NCBI GenBank assembly: GCA_902614235.1
Contig: CACMKG010000004.1
Coordinates: 1-64,000, forward strand
DNA: 64,000 nt
Reading direction: 5' to 3'
From: an uncultured SAR86 cluster bacterium
Lineage (GTDB): Bacteria; Pseudomonadota; Gammaproteobacteria; Magnimaribacterales; AG-339-G14
Part shown: positions 1-8,403 of the stretch, piece by piece
Layout: the number at the start of each line of letters is the position of its first letter
How positions within the stretch are numbered: position 1 is the stretch's first letter
Translations under genes and position numbers: made by a program
The notes under the pieces: generated by a model
What the model saw: the letters and a program-made list of their open reading frames with translations, nothing else
Database searches by the model: none
What the model was told of the DNA's origin: nothing

Positions 1-1220
1 CAGAACATAATGAAATGATTGACAATGAATATCATGGACAAAATGGGCCACTGAACGTTACCAATATTCCCCATAAAAATAAATTTGTGGACTACTTTGT
101 TGAAGCAGCTTCTAAATTTTATAAAGTCAACGACGATTACAATGGCAAGGATCAAGAAGGAGTTGGCATTTATCAAACGACTCAAAAAAATGGAAAAAGA
201 TGTAGTGCAGCTGCTGCTTACCTGCATCCTGTAAAGGACAGACCAAACTTAGAAATCTTAACCAACACGACAATTGATAGAATAATTTTCGAAGGAAACA
301 AAGCTACGGGTGTTGAATGCTTAGATAAAAGCAATCGTTCTTTTTGTGTTGGTGTAAAAAAGGAAGTATTGGTTTCTTCAGGAGCTTTTGGATCGCCACA
401 AATTTTAATGCGTTCTGGAATTGGTCCGACCGAAGAATTAAAAAATCATGGCATCGATACCTTATTTAATATCCCAGGGGTAGGAAAAAATTTACAAGAT
501 CATATTGATTACGTTAGTGTACATCTCCACCAAAGTACTGATTTGATAGGTCTTTCTCTGCAATCTATTTTTTTTAAGTTTCCACTCGAAATCCTAAAAT
601 ATTTATTCACTAAAACTGGTCAATTTACTTCTACCATCGCCGAGGGTGCTGGATTTATTAAGTCTTCTCCTGAACAAGAAATTCCAGATCTACAACTACA
701 TTTCTGCGTTGCTCCAGTTAAAGATCATGGTAGGCAATTTGTATTTGGTAATGGGCTGAGCTGTCATGTTTGCTTATTGCGACCAAAATCTAGAGGCGAA
801 GTCACCTTAAATTCAAATGATCCCAAAGACCCGCCAAAAATTGATCCCAGGTTTCTGAGTGCCCAAGCAGATGTTGATCTGTTGGTGACTGGTTACAAAA
901 AGATGATGGAAATCATGAATACCGAACCATTAAAGGAACATACCAAAAATAATCTCAGGCCAGTTGATTTAAGTAGCGACGAAAAAATTGAGGAAGCAAT
1001 AAGAGAAGAAGCAGATACCGTCTATCACCCAGTAGGCACTTGCAAAATGGGCACAGATGAAATGAGCGTAGTGAATCACGAACTAAAAGTTCATGCTCTT
1101 GATAATGTCAGAGTTGTAGATGCATCCATCATGCCGACTTTGATTGGTGGTAATACCAACGCACCGACCATAATGATTGGAGAAAAAGCTGCAGACATGA
1201 TCAAAGCGACTTGGTCATAA
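1..1220 (+). CDS. GMC-family FAD oxidoreductase, C-terminal part (5' end outside window)
   Basis: Flavoprotein alcohol/choline-type dehydrogenase of the glucose-methanol-choline family. The frame is open to the window edge, and the codons before the first ATG (15) read EHNE, matching the family's conserved segment before YHG..GPL, so the true start lies upstream. Visible features, counted from that ATG: the second GMC signature SSGAFGSPQILMRSGIGP near residues 121-138, then the active-site pair HPVGTCKMG (His near 338) and the Asn in GNTNAP near 382, which place the catalytic His-Asn dyad at the end. The FAD-binding Rossmann start is missing because of the cut. Substrate cannot be named; choline dehydrogenase-like and alkanol dehydrogenase-like enzymes share this layout. 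The next gene starts 77 bases later on the same strand. Confidence 0.9.
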   Translation, partial: EHNEMIDNEYHGQNGPLNVTNIPHKNKFVDYFVEAASKFYKVNDDYNGKDQEGVGIYQTTQKNGKRCSAAAAYLHPVKDRPNLEILTNTTIDRIIFEGNKATGVECLDKSNRSFCVGVKKEVLVSSGAFGSPQILMRSGIGPTEELKNHGIDTLFNIPGVGKNLQDHIDYVSVHLHQSTDLIGLSLQSIFFKFPLEILKYLFTKTGQFTSTIAEGAGFIKSSPEQEIPDLQLHFCVAPVKDHGRQFVFGNGLSCHVCLLRPKSRGEVTLNSNDPKDPPKIDPRFLSAQADVDLLVTGYKKMMEIMNTEPLKEHTKNNLRPVDLSSDEKIEEAIREEADTVYHPVGTCKMGTDEMSVVNHELKVHALDNVRVVDASIMPTLIGGNTNAPTIMIGEKAADMIKATWS

Positions 1221-1297
1221 AGGATTAAGACGTTTGTATATCTGCTGATTTTTACTTTAAAATCTTAGATAGTAGATATTCATCCAAAGGGGGCAAT

Positions 1298-3361
1298 GTG
1301 AAACATCTTTTTATAATTATTTTAGTTTTAACTTTTATCAGCTGTACTGATACTAGATACGAAATTGTTGATTATTCTGGTGTTGCTCCAGCTGTAACGA
1401 CGACCCCTGATTACAACGAAGACAGGAATGCTTACTTTGGCGATACTCATATTCATACTAAATATTCTTTTGACGCTTATATTTTCGGCACCACTGCAAC
1501 TCCTGACGATGCTTACCGATTTGCCCAAGGAGAAGCTATTCAACACCCACTTGGTTTTGATATGAAAATAAAAGAGCCGCTAGATTTTTATGCTGTGACC
1601 GATCACGCTTTTTTCCTTGGCATGATTAACGCTTGGGCGGATACTTCGACTTATGCTTCAACTCTACCTGGCGTAGAAGCTTTCCATGATTTGAACCGTG
1701 ATGGCAACCGAGGCGTTGATTCCATAGTTGATCGTTTTAATTTGTTTGGCAATCAAGTAAGAAACATTCTTGCTGATGTGCGTCCTTGGTGGGATCCAAC
1801 TTTATGGCGAGCCATCTTAACTCCACACTTACAAATTGGCTCCAAAGTTTTTGATCACGATACACATATTTCTGCATGGGCAGATATAGTGCGTGCTGCA
1901 GAGGAAGCTAATGATCCTGGAAGATTTACTACTTTCACCGCTTATGAATTTACGACTTCGACTGATGTTGGCAATGGAAACCTTCATAGGAATGTAATTT
2001 TTAAAGGCGATCAAATACCAGTGAGGCCTCACTCTAGAATTGATTCGATAAATCCAGAAAATTTATGGAAATGGATGGATGGTTTGAGAGAGATGGGCGT
2101 AGACTCAATTGCTATTCCTCACAACTCCAACGGTTCCAATGGCGCAATGTTTGATATGCGAACTTTTAATGGAAAACCCATTACTCAAGCCTACTCGGAT
2201 ATGAGAATGAGAAATGAGCCAATCGTAGAAATGACTCAGGTAAAAGGAACTTCAGATACTCATCCACTTTTATCTCCAAATGATGAATTTGCAGATTTTG
2301 GAATTTATGAATCTAGAATCGGTTCTTTTCCTAGAACTTATAGTTTTCCAGCTGGTGGATATGTCAGAGATGCTTTTATTAAAGGCATGGTTTTGGAATA
2401 CAGCGCACAAGGAAATCCTTTCAAGTTTGGTTTAATTGGAGCAAGCGATTCTCACACTGGGGCCGGAGCCTATAGCGAAGAAGATTATTGGTCGAAAATT
2501 GGAATTATCGATGGCACTCCTGAAGGTCGAGGTAGTGTTCCCTTGAGCGAATTACAAGTAGATCAATTGCCTCAAGGCGGTGCAGGAGTAAGTGTCACTG
2601 AAACCGATCAAGGCGCCTATGCAAATACAGGCTTTGAAACCTGGGGTGCATCTGGTCTAGCAGGAGTTTGGGCCGAAGAAAACACAAGAGATTCGATATT
2701 TTCCGCAATGCGACGAAAAGAGACTTTCGCCACAACAGGCAATAGAATGAAAGTTAGATTTTTTGGAGGATTTGAAACGAATCAACTAGATTTAAATGAC
2801 GAGAACCTAGTCAAAGCTGCTTATGCAAATAGTTCGACTATGGGTGGTGAGATTCTAGCCGACGGAGACAAAGTTCCAAGTTTCTTGGTTTGGGCACAGA
2901 GAGACAAACATGGAGCACCCCTACAAAGAGTGCAAATTATCAAGGGTTCAATCAATCAATTTGATTCTTCTCCAACCGAAGTCATATACGACGTTGCCTG
3001 CTCCAATGGCCTAGAAGTTAATCCTGAAACAAATAGATGTCCAGACAATGGTGCGCGAGTTGATATCGGAACCTGTGCTTTTTCAAAAGACGTCGGCTCA
3101 GCTGAATTAAAAGCAACTTGGACAGATCCTGATTTCAATCCAAACGACAGAGCTTTTTACTACGTTAGGGTATTAGAGAACCCCACCTGTAGGTGGTCGA
3201 CTTGGGATGCAATCAAAAGAGGTTTGGCCCCGAGGCCTGATATTCATGACACTATTCAAGAGAGAGCCTGGTCTTCGCCAATTTGGTTTGTTCCAACTGG
3301 CTCCAACGAATTAGCGCCAGCACAATCTATGCAATCAGATTTAGCTGAATACGTTGAATAA
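1298..3361 (+). CDS. DUF3604 family lipoprotein (PHP-like metal-dependent domain)
   Basis: A 687-residue envelope protein. The first 16 residues form a lipoprotein signal with the lipobox ending ISC, so the mature protein is probably lipid-anchored. GDTHIHTKYSFDAY (residues 48-61), TDHAFF (about 101) and GASDSHTG (about 382) carry the His/Asp clusters typical of the DUF3604 family, which resembles PHP metal-dependent hydrolases. The family is common in marine gammaproteobacteria, often beside GMC oxidoreductases as here, but its substrate is not known to me. The start is GTG with a G-rich stretch (aagggggcaat) just upstream. The next gene follows after only 8 bases, suggesting one transcript with the PpiC and HupE-like genes. 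Confidence 0.85.
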   Translation: MKHLFIIILVLTFISCTDTRYEIVDYSGVAPAVTTTPDYNEDRNAYFGDTHIHTKYSFDAYIFGTTATPDDAYRFAQGEAIQHPLGFDMKIKEPLDFYAVTDHAFFLGMINAWADTSTYASTLPGVEAFHDLNRDGNRGVDSIVDRFNLFGNQVRNILADVRPWWDPTLWRAILTPHLQIGSKVFDHDTHISAWADIVRAAEEANDPGRFTTFTAYEFTTSTDVGNGNLHRNVIFKGDQIPVRPHSRIDSINPENLWKWMDGLREMGVDSIAIPHNSNGSNGAMFDMRTFNGKPITQAYSDMRMRNEPIVEMTQVKGTSDTHPLLSPNDEFADFGIYESRIGSFPRTYSFPAGGYVRDAFIKGMVLEYSAQGNPFKFGLIGASDSHTGAGAYSEEDYWSKIGIIDGTPEGRGSVPLSELQVDQLPQGGAGVSVTETDQGAYANTGFETWGASGLAGVWAEENTRDSIFSAMRRKETFATTGNRMKVRFFGGFETNQLDLNDENLVKAAYANSSTMGGEILADGDKVPSFLVWAQRDKHGAPLQRVQIIKGSINQFDSSPTEVIYDVACSNGLEVNPETNRCPDNGARVDIGTCAFSKDVGSAELKATWTDPDFNPNDRAFYYVRVLENPTCRWSTWDAIKRGLAPRPDIHDTIQERAWSSPIWFVPTGSNELAPAQSMQSDLAEYVE

Positions 3362-3369
3362 ATAATTAA

Positions 3370-4170
3370 GTGTCAAAAAAACTAATCTTATTTTTAGGAA
3401 TAGGTTTATCAATTTTTTTGATAGATCTTTTTCTAAATCCACCCAATGAAGATAAAACAATTTATATTTCAAACGAAGAAGTTATTGCTTTGATCAATAC
3501 TTGGAGTTTGCAAGTTGGAAGAGAGCCTAATAACGATGAGATTAGATCCATCATTGATAGTCTTATTGAAGAGGAAATTCTTTATAGAGAAGCATTAAGA
3601 CTTGGCTTAGATAGCGAAGACAGAATAATCAAAAGAAGACTTGCCCAAAAAATTACTTTTCTAAAGCAGGAAACAATCTCAACAGAGCCGGCAATTGAAA
3701 AACTTGAACAATTTTATGAAGAAGCAAAAGAATCATATTTGGTCCCCCAAAATTTTAGTTTTACACATCTTTATTTTGCTGAAAATAAAAATGGAAATGA
3801 AAGAGCTGCTCAAGCCATGAAAGACCTTTTAAGTGATAAATCAGTAATAAATGCTGACCCTTTTTTATTGGGCAAAAATTTTTCAAATAGGAGCTTGCTA
3901 GATATTGAAAGAGACTTTGGAGAAGCTTTTTCAAAAGCTTTTTTAACTTTAACGCTCGGCAATTGGCAAGGACCAGTTACATCTACTTACGGCAGTCACC
4001 TAGTAAAAATATTAGATAGCAATGAAGAATACATGCCATCTTTTGAAGAAGTGATTTCTCAAGTCAGAGTAGACTTTTTATTAAAACAAAGAGACCTGCA
4101 AATAAAGAACTTCGTAGATGAGTTAAAAACGGACTACCAAGTAATTATTAGTCCTAGATTTACGCAATGA
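3370..4170 (+). CDS. PpiC/parvulin-type peptidyl-prolyl isomerase, membrane-anchored
   Basis: A 266-residue protein with an N-terminal hydrophobic anchor (about residues 4-22), a helical SurA/PpiD-like chaperone region rich in Glu (about 35-125), and a parvulin-like module (about 130-235) ending in GPVTSTYGSHLVKI, the typical C-terminal strand of the rotamase fold. It probably acts in the periplasm on folding of exported proteins. The start is GTG. The last codons overlap the following HupE-like gene by 4 bases, so the two are translationally coupled. Parvulin-type proteins next to HupE/UreJ-like membrane proteins recur in related genomes. Whether isomerase activity is retained cannot be judged from sequence alone. 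Confidence 0.8.
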   Translation: MSKKLILFLGIGLSIFLIDLFLNPPNEDKTIYISNEEVIALINTWSLQVGREPNNDEIRSIIDSLIEEEILYREALRLGLDSEDRIIKRRLAQKITFLKQETISTEPAIEKLEQFYEEAKESYLVPQNFSFTHLYFAENKNGNERAAQAMKDLLSDKSVINADPFLLGKNFSNRSLLDIERDFGEAFSKAFLTLTLGNWQGPVTSTYGSHLVKILDSNEEYMPSFEEVISQVRVDFLLKQRDLQIKNFVDELKTDYQVIISPRFTQ

Positions 4171-5123
4171 CGCTTATTAAAAACTTCATTTTTTCTTGTC
4201 TAATTTTTTTAAGTATTAATTTATCTAGTCATGAGTTTAGTCCTGCTCACTTGATCATGAATGAGAAAGAAGACTCTAACTATGAGACTACTTGGATGTA
4301 TCCTATTAGATCCATTGGGGAAAGAGCGTCTCTTTTATTTCCAGAAAATTGCACCGCTTTCAGCCAAATCCCTTATAAACAAGGCAAATATTCTATAGAA
4401 AAAATATCTCTCAGCTGTGATTCAACTATTAGAGGAGCAGAAATCAAAGTAGTGGGGCTAAGTGTTTTGAATGACGCTCTAGTGACAATTAACTTTTTAG
4501 ATAAAAAAAGATTTGAAGGGTTGATGAATTTAAAGAATTCGACAATAAAAATTCCTAAAAATGAACAAACTTTTCCAACTGCCTATTTTGTTCTGGGTGT
4601 TGAGCATTTAATAGGCGGTCCAGATCATCTTTTATTTGTGATGGGCTTGTTATTTATAGTCTTCGGCTGGAAGAATTTACTAAAGACCATAACTGCCTTC
4701 ACTTTAGCCCATAGCATCACTTTAGCCCTTTCAGTCTTAGGAATAGTACAGCTTCCATCTGGCAGTATCGAAGCATTAATTGCTTTAACCATTATTTATT
4801 TGGCATTTGAAATTAATTCAGAAGACAAACTGAAGAAAACTCCGTGGCTAATGGCGTTCGGTTTTGGTTTGCTTCATGGATTCGGATTTGCAGGTGCCCT
4901 ATCAGAAATAGGAATAGCAAATGACCAACTTTTGCTATCTCTCCTTTTTTTCAACATAGGCATTGAAATCGGCCAATTAATCATGATCCCAATTTTTCTT
5001 TTTGGAATCTACTTGCTTTCAAAAATAAAATTAGAAAAAGGTTCTTATATCGCTGCTTCTTATTTATTAGGAGGTATAGGTAGTTATTGGTTTATCGAAA
5101 GAGTGATTGGTATTGTGACTTAA
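4167..5123 (+). CDS. HupE/UreJ-like membrane protein
   Basis: A 318-residue protein with an N-terminal signal sequence ending near SSHEFSPAHL, a periplasmic domain of about 110 residues, and a C-terminal half with about six membrane helices. The segment LGVEHLIGGPDHLLFVMGLL (about 143-162) and GLLHGFGFAGAL (about 234-245) carry the conserved His residues of the HupE/UreJ_2 family, members of which are thought to move nickel or other metals. Here no hydrogenase or urease genes are in view, so a metal-uptake role is only a family-level guess. It overlaps the upstream PpiC gene and is followed directly by a strong bidirectional terminator. Confidence 0.8.
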   Translation: MTLIKNFIFSCLIFLSINLSSHEFSPAHLIMNEKEDSNYETTWMYPIRSIGERASLLFPENCTAFSQIPYKQGKYSIEKISLSCDSTIRGAEIKVVGLSVLNDALVTINFLDKKRFEGLMNLKNSTIKIPKNEQTFPTAYFVLGVEHLIGGPDHLLFVMGLLFIVFGWKNLLKTITAFTLAHSITLALSVLGIVQLPSGSIEALIALTIIYLAFEINSEDKLKKTPWLMAFGFGLLHGFGFAGALSEIGIANDQLLLSLLFFNIGIEIGQLIMIPIFLFGIYLLSKIKLEKGSYIAASYLLGGIGSYWFIERVIGIVT

Positions 5124-5153
5124 AAAAAAGGCTGCATTAAGCAGCCTTTTTTA
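5124..5153. terminator. Bidirectional rho-independent terminator
   Basis: The stem ggctgc / gcagcc with an attaa loop is flanked by an A-run on the left and a T-run on the right. It can therefore stop transcripts from both convergent units: the HupE-like gene (+) and the lipoprotein gene (-), whose stop codons lie on either side. Confidence 0.9.
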
Positions 5154-5160
5154 ATTTTTT

Positions 5161-5964
5161 TTAACTAGATGGAATTTGTCCAGTATTATAAGAAATTACA
5201 TCTTGACATGAAGCTACTTCATCAAAAGCTGCTTGGATATTTGGCGCTTTTGCTAAAAAGTTAGCATTTCCTTCTGCTCTTTTTTCGACTGTCTGATGAA
5301 AATCTCCCCATATGAAATCAAATTCTTCTGTTTCATAATCAGGTGCTAGCACCATAAATCCATATGGAGCGTCAATATTTTCGTCTGAATCTAACCAAGC
5401 ATCAAAACTATCAATTGATGAAATTAGTTCATCTGCACCTTGTCCTTCATTGTATGAACAGGCCATATAATTTGAATTAAAGTTAGTTCTATCAAACTCG
5501 CCCAACGAGTCAACATCTCTTCTCATGTAAGCATCAAAAGAAAAAGTATCCTCTTTATTTCCGCAAACTAAAATGTTGCTTGTTTCCTCACTCCACTCTG
5601 CTGTTTTTTCATACCCGGCCCAAGTAGCCCAACCTTCTTCAGCATCTTCTTTTGAATTCCAAACAAGTTGCCAATAGCCATCTTCTTCAGCATCCTCGGG
5701 TTTACTCTCGTAGCCGAGGCCATATGCAGCAACAATTGTTGAATCAACCTCTACCAAAAGACTCTGCCAGCCGGGAAGCATGTCCTGAGCGAAGGCTTCT
5801 GGAGAATAGTCAGGTCCTAATTCACAAGGGATATATTCCACATAAAACTTTTGGGGGTAATTTTCTGAACCTAGTTCAGAATATGTTGGAGTTGACTCGC
5901 TGCTGCAAGCAACAATAACTCCTAGTAAAGCAACGAGTGTTGCTATTTTTATATTTTTTTTCAT
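5161..5964 (-). CDS. Hypothetical lipoprotein with two tandem related modules
   Basis: The ORF track starts at 6027, but the ATG at 5964 is preferred. It has a good ribosome site (aaggagag) 8 bases upstream and begins a clean lipoprotein signal MKKNIKIATLVALLGVIVAC. The mature protein is acidic and rich in Trp, Tyr and Asp. It appears to hold two copies of a roughly 100-residue module. Copy one runs from YIPCELGPDYSP through YWQLVWNSKED to NILVCGN. Copy two runs from MACSYNEGQG through FDFIWGDFHQT to VASCQDV. Each copy has Cys near both ends, a Trp-containing strand in the middle and a helix with Ala/Gly. I do not recognise the family and assign no function; the location is probably the outer or inner membrane facing the periplasm. 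Confidence 0.7.
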   Translation of the reverse strand: MKKNIKIATLVALLGVIVACSSESTPTYSELGSENYPQKFYVEYIPCELGPDYSPEAFAQDMLPGWQSLLVEVDSTIVAAYGLGYESKPEDAEEDGYWQLVWNSKEDAEEGWATWAGYEKTAEWSEETSNILVCGNKEDTFSFDAYMRRDVDSLGEFDRTNFNSNYMACSYNEGQGADELISSIDSFDAWLDSDENIDAPYGFMVLAPDYETEEFDFIWGDFHQTVEKRAEGNANFLAKAPNIQAAFDEVASCQDVISYNTGQIPSS

Positions 5965-6023
5965 TTTTCTCTCCTTTGAAAAATTTATAAGGACATTAAC
6001 ATTAGTAGATTTCTGATCTTTCT

Positions 6024-6887
6024 TCAAATCTTAATAGTTTCTTTTATTTTCTCTTTGAGTTTTTCTAAATGTGGATTGTCTTTATTTGAAAATATTTCAT
6101 TCAATTTTTCTTCATGATCTCTAAAATCAAGGATCCCTTTTTTATAACTATTTCTAGCTTTTAAATTTTTCCAATAAGCCTTAATTTTAGGAAGCTCCGG
6201 CATTTCCAGTACTGAATCAAGCCTCAAATCTTGCAATCTATAAAAGCAACACATTAGATTGATATCGGCATGGCTAAAATCACCGAATAAAAATCCATTT
6301 TCTGGTAAGTTGTTTTCGAGCTCTAATATTCCTTGCACAAAACCCTTGTATGCAAGAGGGCCAACTCTATCTTTAAGCGACGAGAAATACATAGTTACGA
6401 AAGCAATTTTTCTTTCCCTGCGAGGATGTCTAAGAATAATATTCCATATGGCTCTATAACTCAGTTTTTTTATTAAAGTCTCTATCAAACTCATAGAGAA
6501 AAGTGGAATGGTGGTTCCTAAAGTTTTTCCCATTGGGACGCCTTCTGTGATGGTGGTATCGTAAACCCAACTTCTTAATTCTTCCCGATTTGCCTCGTCT
6601 TTTGGCCAGAGATTTATATTATTTTCTCCTTCTAGATCGTCTAATCTTTCAATAATATAGGCACTGTCTCTGACTATTTCATCGTTGATTTTCAATACAG
6701 GAACCACCCCCGTTGGATTGATATTTTTAAGGTAATCTTTGGTAATGTTCTCTGCTTCTTCATAGTGATCACATAATTTAATTGGAACATGATCAAATTC
6801 GAGCCCCTTTTCAAATAGTGCAACTCTTACCATTTGGCTACAAAGTGACCAATTGGCATGATAAAGAGTAAGTTTTGGTTTCGTCAT
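6024..6887 (-). CDS. Glutathione S-transferase family protein
   Basis: A 287-residue protein. The N-terminal thioredoxin-fold domain begins KLTLYHANWSLCSQMVRVAL (residues 4-23), with Ser/Cys at the usual GST active-site position, and continues to the conserved NPTGVVPVL (cis-Pro, about 57-65) and a glutathione-contacting D-S pair (RDSAYI). The all-helical C-terminal domain (about 90-280) is longer than usual. It is probably cytosolic and glutathione-dependent; the window also encodes gshA. The substrate is unknown. It lies upstream of the lipoprotein gene in the same direction with about 60 bases between them. Confidence 0.8.
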   Translation of the reverse strand: MTKPKLTLYHANWSLCSQMVRVALFEKGLEFDHVPIKLCDHYEEAENITKDYLKNINPTGVVPVLKINDEIVRDSAYIIERLDDLEGENNINLWPKDEANREELRSWVYDTTITEGVPMGKTLGTTIPLFSMSLIETLIKKLSYRAIWNIILRHPRRERKIAFVTMYFSSLKDRVGPLAYKGFVQGILELENNLPENGFLFGDFSHADINLMCCFYRLQDLRLDSVLEMPELPKIKAYWKNLKARNSYKKGILDFRDHEEKLNEIFSNKDNPHLEKLKEKIKETIKI

Positions 6888-6953
6888 AATTCAACAGGTT
6901 GCATAATGTCTTCTTATAATATAGCTTAGATTAAGGATATCAATTTTAGGTAA

Positions 6954-7334
6954 ATGCTGGATAAAGTTTTTTTGTTTTTATTTGGGCTCGAATGGCTTGG
7001 CTTCGGGATTCTGGGTTTATTTTTTCCTGAGATAATCACTGGTCTCCTTGGGGTCTATGAATATTCAGCAGTTTATTTAAATGAAACAAGAGCTCTATAT
7101 GCTTTTTTTACTCTCATTGGCCTAATGTCTTTTATAAGTATTTATCGAATAAATTTAAGAAAAAAAGTTTATCTAACTTATGCAATTTTCTTAGGAAGTT
7201 TCGTTGTTGGCAGAATTATAAGTTTTCTTTTAGACGATAGTTTAAATACAACTACTTTTTATATTTTCTTAAATGAAATAATCGTTTTTGCAATTTGTTT
7301 TTGGCGCTATTCAAAAAGAGACTTTATTTTCTAG
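6954..7334 (+). CDS. Small four-helix membrane protein (possibly DUF4345-like)
   Basis: A 126-residue hydrophobic protein with about four membrane segments (approximately residues 3-23, 43-62, 71-90 and 99-117) and a basic C-terminus (RYSKRDF). The segment LNETRALYAFFTLIGLM, with a charged E-x-R-A motif before the second helix, resembles DUF4345-type membrane proteins, but I cannot confirm the match. It lies alone between two minus-strand genes and its end overlaps the end of the convergent hydrolase gene by 4 bases. Function unknown. Confidence 0.6.
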   Translation: MLDKVFLFLFGLEWLGFGILGLFFPEIITGLLGVYEYSAVYLNETRALYAFFTLIGLMSFISIYRINLRKKVYLTYAIFLGSFVVGRIISFLLDDSLNTTTFYIFLNEIIVFAICFWRYSKRDFIF

Positions 7335-8272
7335 AGTAAATTTTCTTTCAAAAACTCTAGCGCGTCTTTTTTGCAAGCTCTTCTTAGATTCCTAGTCCCA
7401 CCAGTCCATGCCCCATACTTTGCAACTTCCTCAAATAATTTTAGTCTGTCCTCTGGACTATTCAGCGATAGAACTTTTCCATCATCTGTTTCATAAGTCA
7501 TGTCACCGTTATTATCAATTTTTGCAAATCTTGAAACTTTTGGGGCTATTGAATCAGGCCAAAAAGTTTTGGGATACATTGAATCAAAACCATGCAAGCC
7601 TCCTTGGTAGAGAATATCTTTACAATTAGCTCCTGATTCATTTATCCCTATAGTCAATTCTTGAGCAAGCTCAAAAGGAGTGTAATCATCTTGGTCACCC
7701 AAAAGATTTAAAATCGGTGCTTTTGTCCATCTCATCTCTTCGGGCCAATATGAAGCTAAAGGATAATAATTTAAATGTAATGCAAACCTCTCTCCTTTTG
7801 GAGCTAACTTTTCTGCCAATGGCAGCCATCCAGCGTAAAGAGACGAGCCTGCACCCAAACTCCAACCACAAATACCTATCTTATTTTTGTCTATATCAGG
7901 GTGTTTAGAAAGAAACTTTAAAGGTTCAAATGCATCAGCCAAAATCATTGCTGTAGTGACGGCCATTTGTTCCTCTGATGTTGAAGTCACGCCTCTTGAT
8001 TCAAAACTATTTACCTGAAAAACAGCTATACCAGATTCCAAAATATCCTTGATCATTTCATATTGTGCAGCGCCCCATCCACCACTGTGATGAACACAAA
8101 CCATGCAAGAAAATGGTTTTTTCCCTTCCTCAGGAAATAATAGCCATCCCTCTAGATCTTGCTCTGGCAAGTTATCTAATTCGTTTAGGATGTGAAAAAA
8201 TTCAAAAGGATTGGTTGATTTGTACTTTATAAAACCAAAATCTCCCTCTTTGAAGCTTAAATCTTCGTTCAT
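7331..8272 (-). CDS. Alpha/beta hydrolase, dienelactone hydrolase-like
   Basis: A 313-residue enzyme of the alpha/beta-hydrolase fold. Visible elements in order: an oxyanion-hole strand MVCVHHSGGWG (about 57-67), the nucleophile elbow GICGWSLGAGS (Ser about 138), the acid region LNLLGDQDDYTP (about 187-198) and the base GGLHGFDSM (His about 226). These match dienelactone hydrolase-type carboxylesterases. The substrate is unknown. It is probably cytoplasmic, as no signal sequence is seen. It is transcribed away from pckA, with a 131-base divergent AT-rich gap that must hold both promoters. Confidence 0.8.
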   Translation of the reverse strand: MNEDLSFKEGDFGFIKYKSTNPFEFFHILNELDNLPEQDLEGWLLFPEEGKKPFSCMVCVHHSGGWGAAQYEMIKDILESGIAVFQVNSFESRGVTSTSEEQMAVTTAMILADAFEPLKFLSKHPDIDKNKIGICGWSLGAGSSLYAGWLPLAEKLAPKGERFALHLNYYPLASYWPEEMRWTKAPILNLLGDQDDYTPFELAQELTIGINESGANCKDILYQGGLHGFDSMYPKTFWPDSIAPKVSRFAKIDNNGDMTYETDDGKVLSLNSPEDRLKLFEEVAKYGAWTGGTRNLRRACKKDALEFLKENLL

Positions 8273-8403
8273 AATTGCCTTTAAATTGTTGTCAGGAATT
8301 TATTATATTTTAGATATGATATATCAATAAAATTTGGCATAATAGTTTTCCTTTTACTGAATCCAGTATCATTTAAGGTAAGGAATTTTTAGAGAGAAGA
8401 ATT

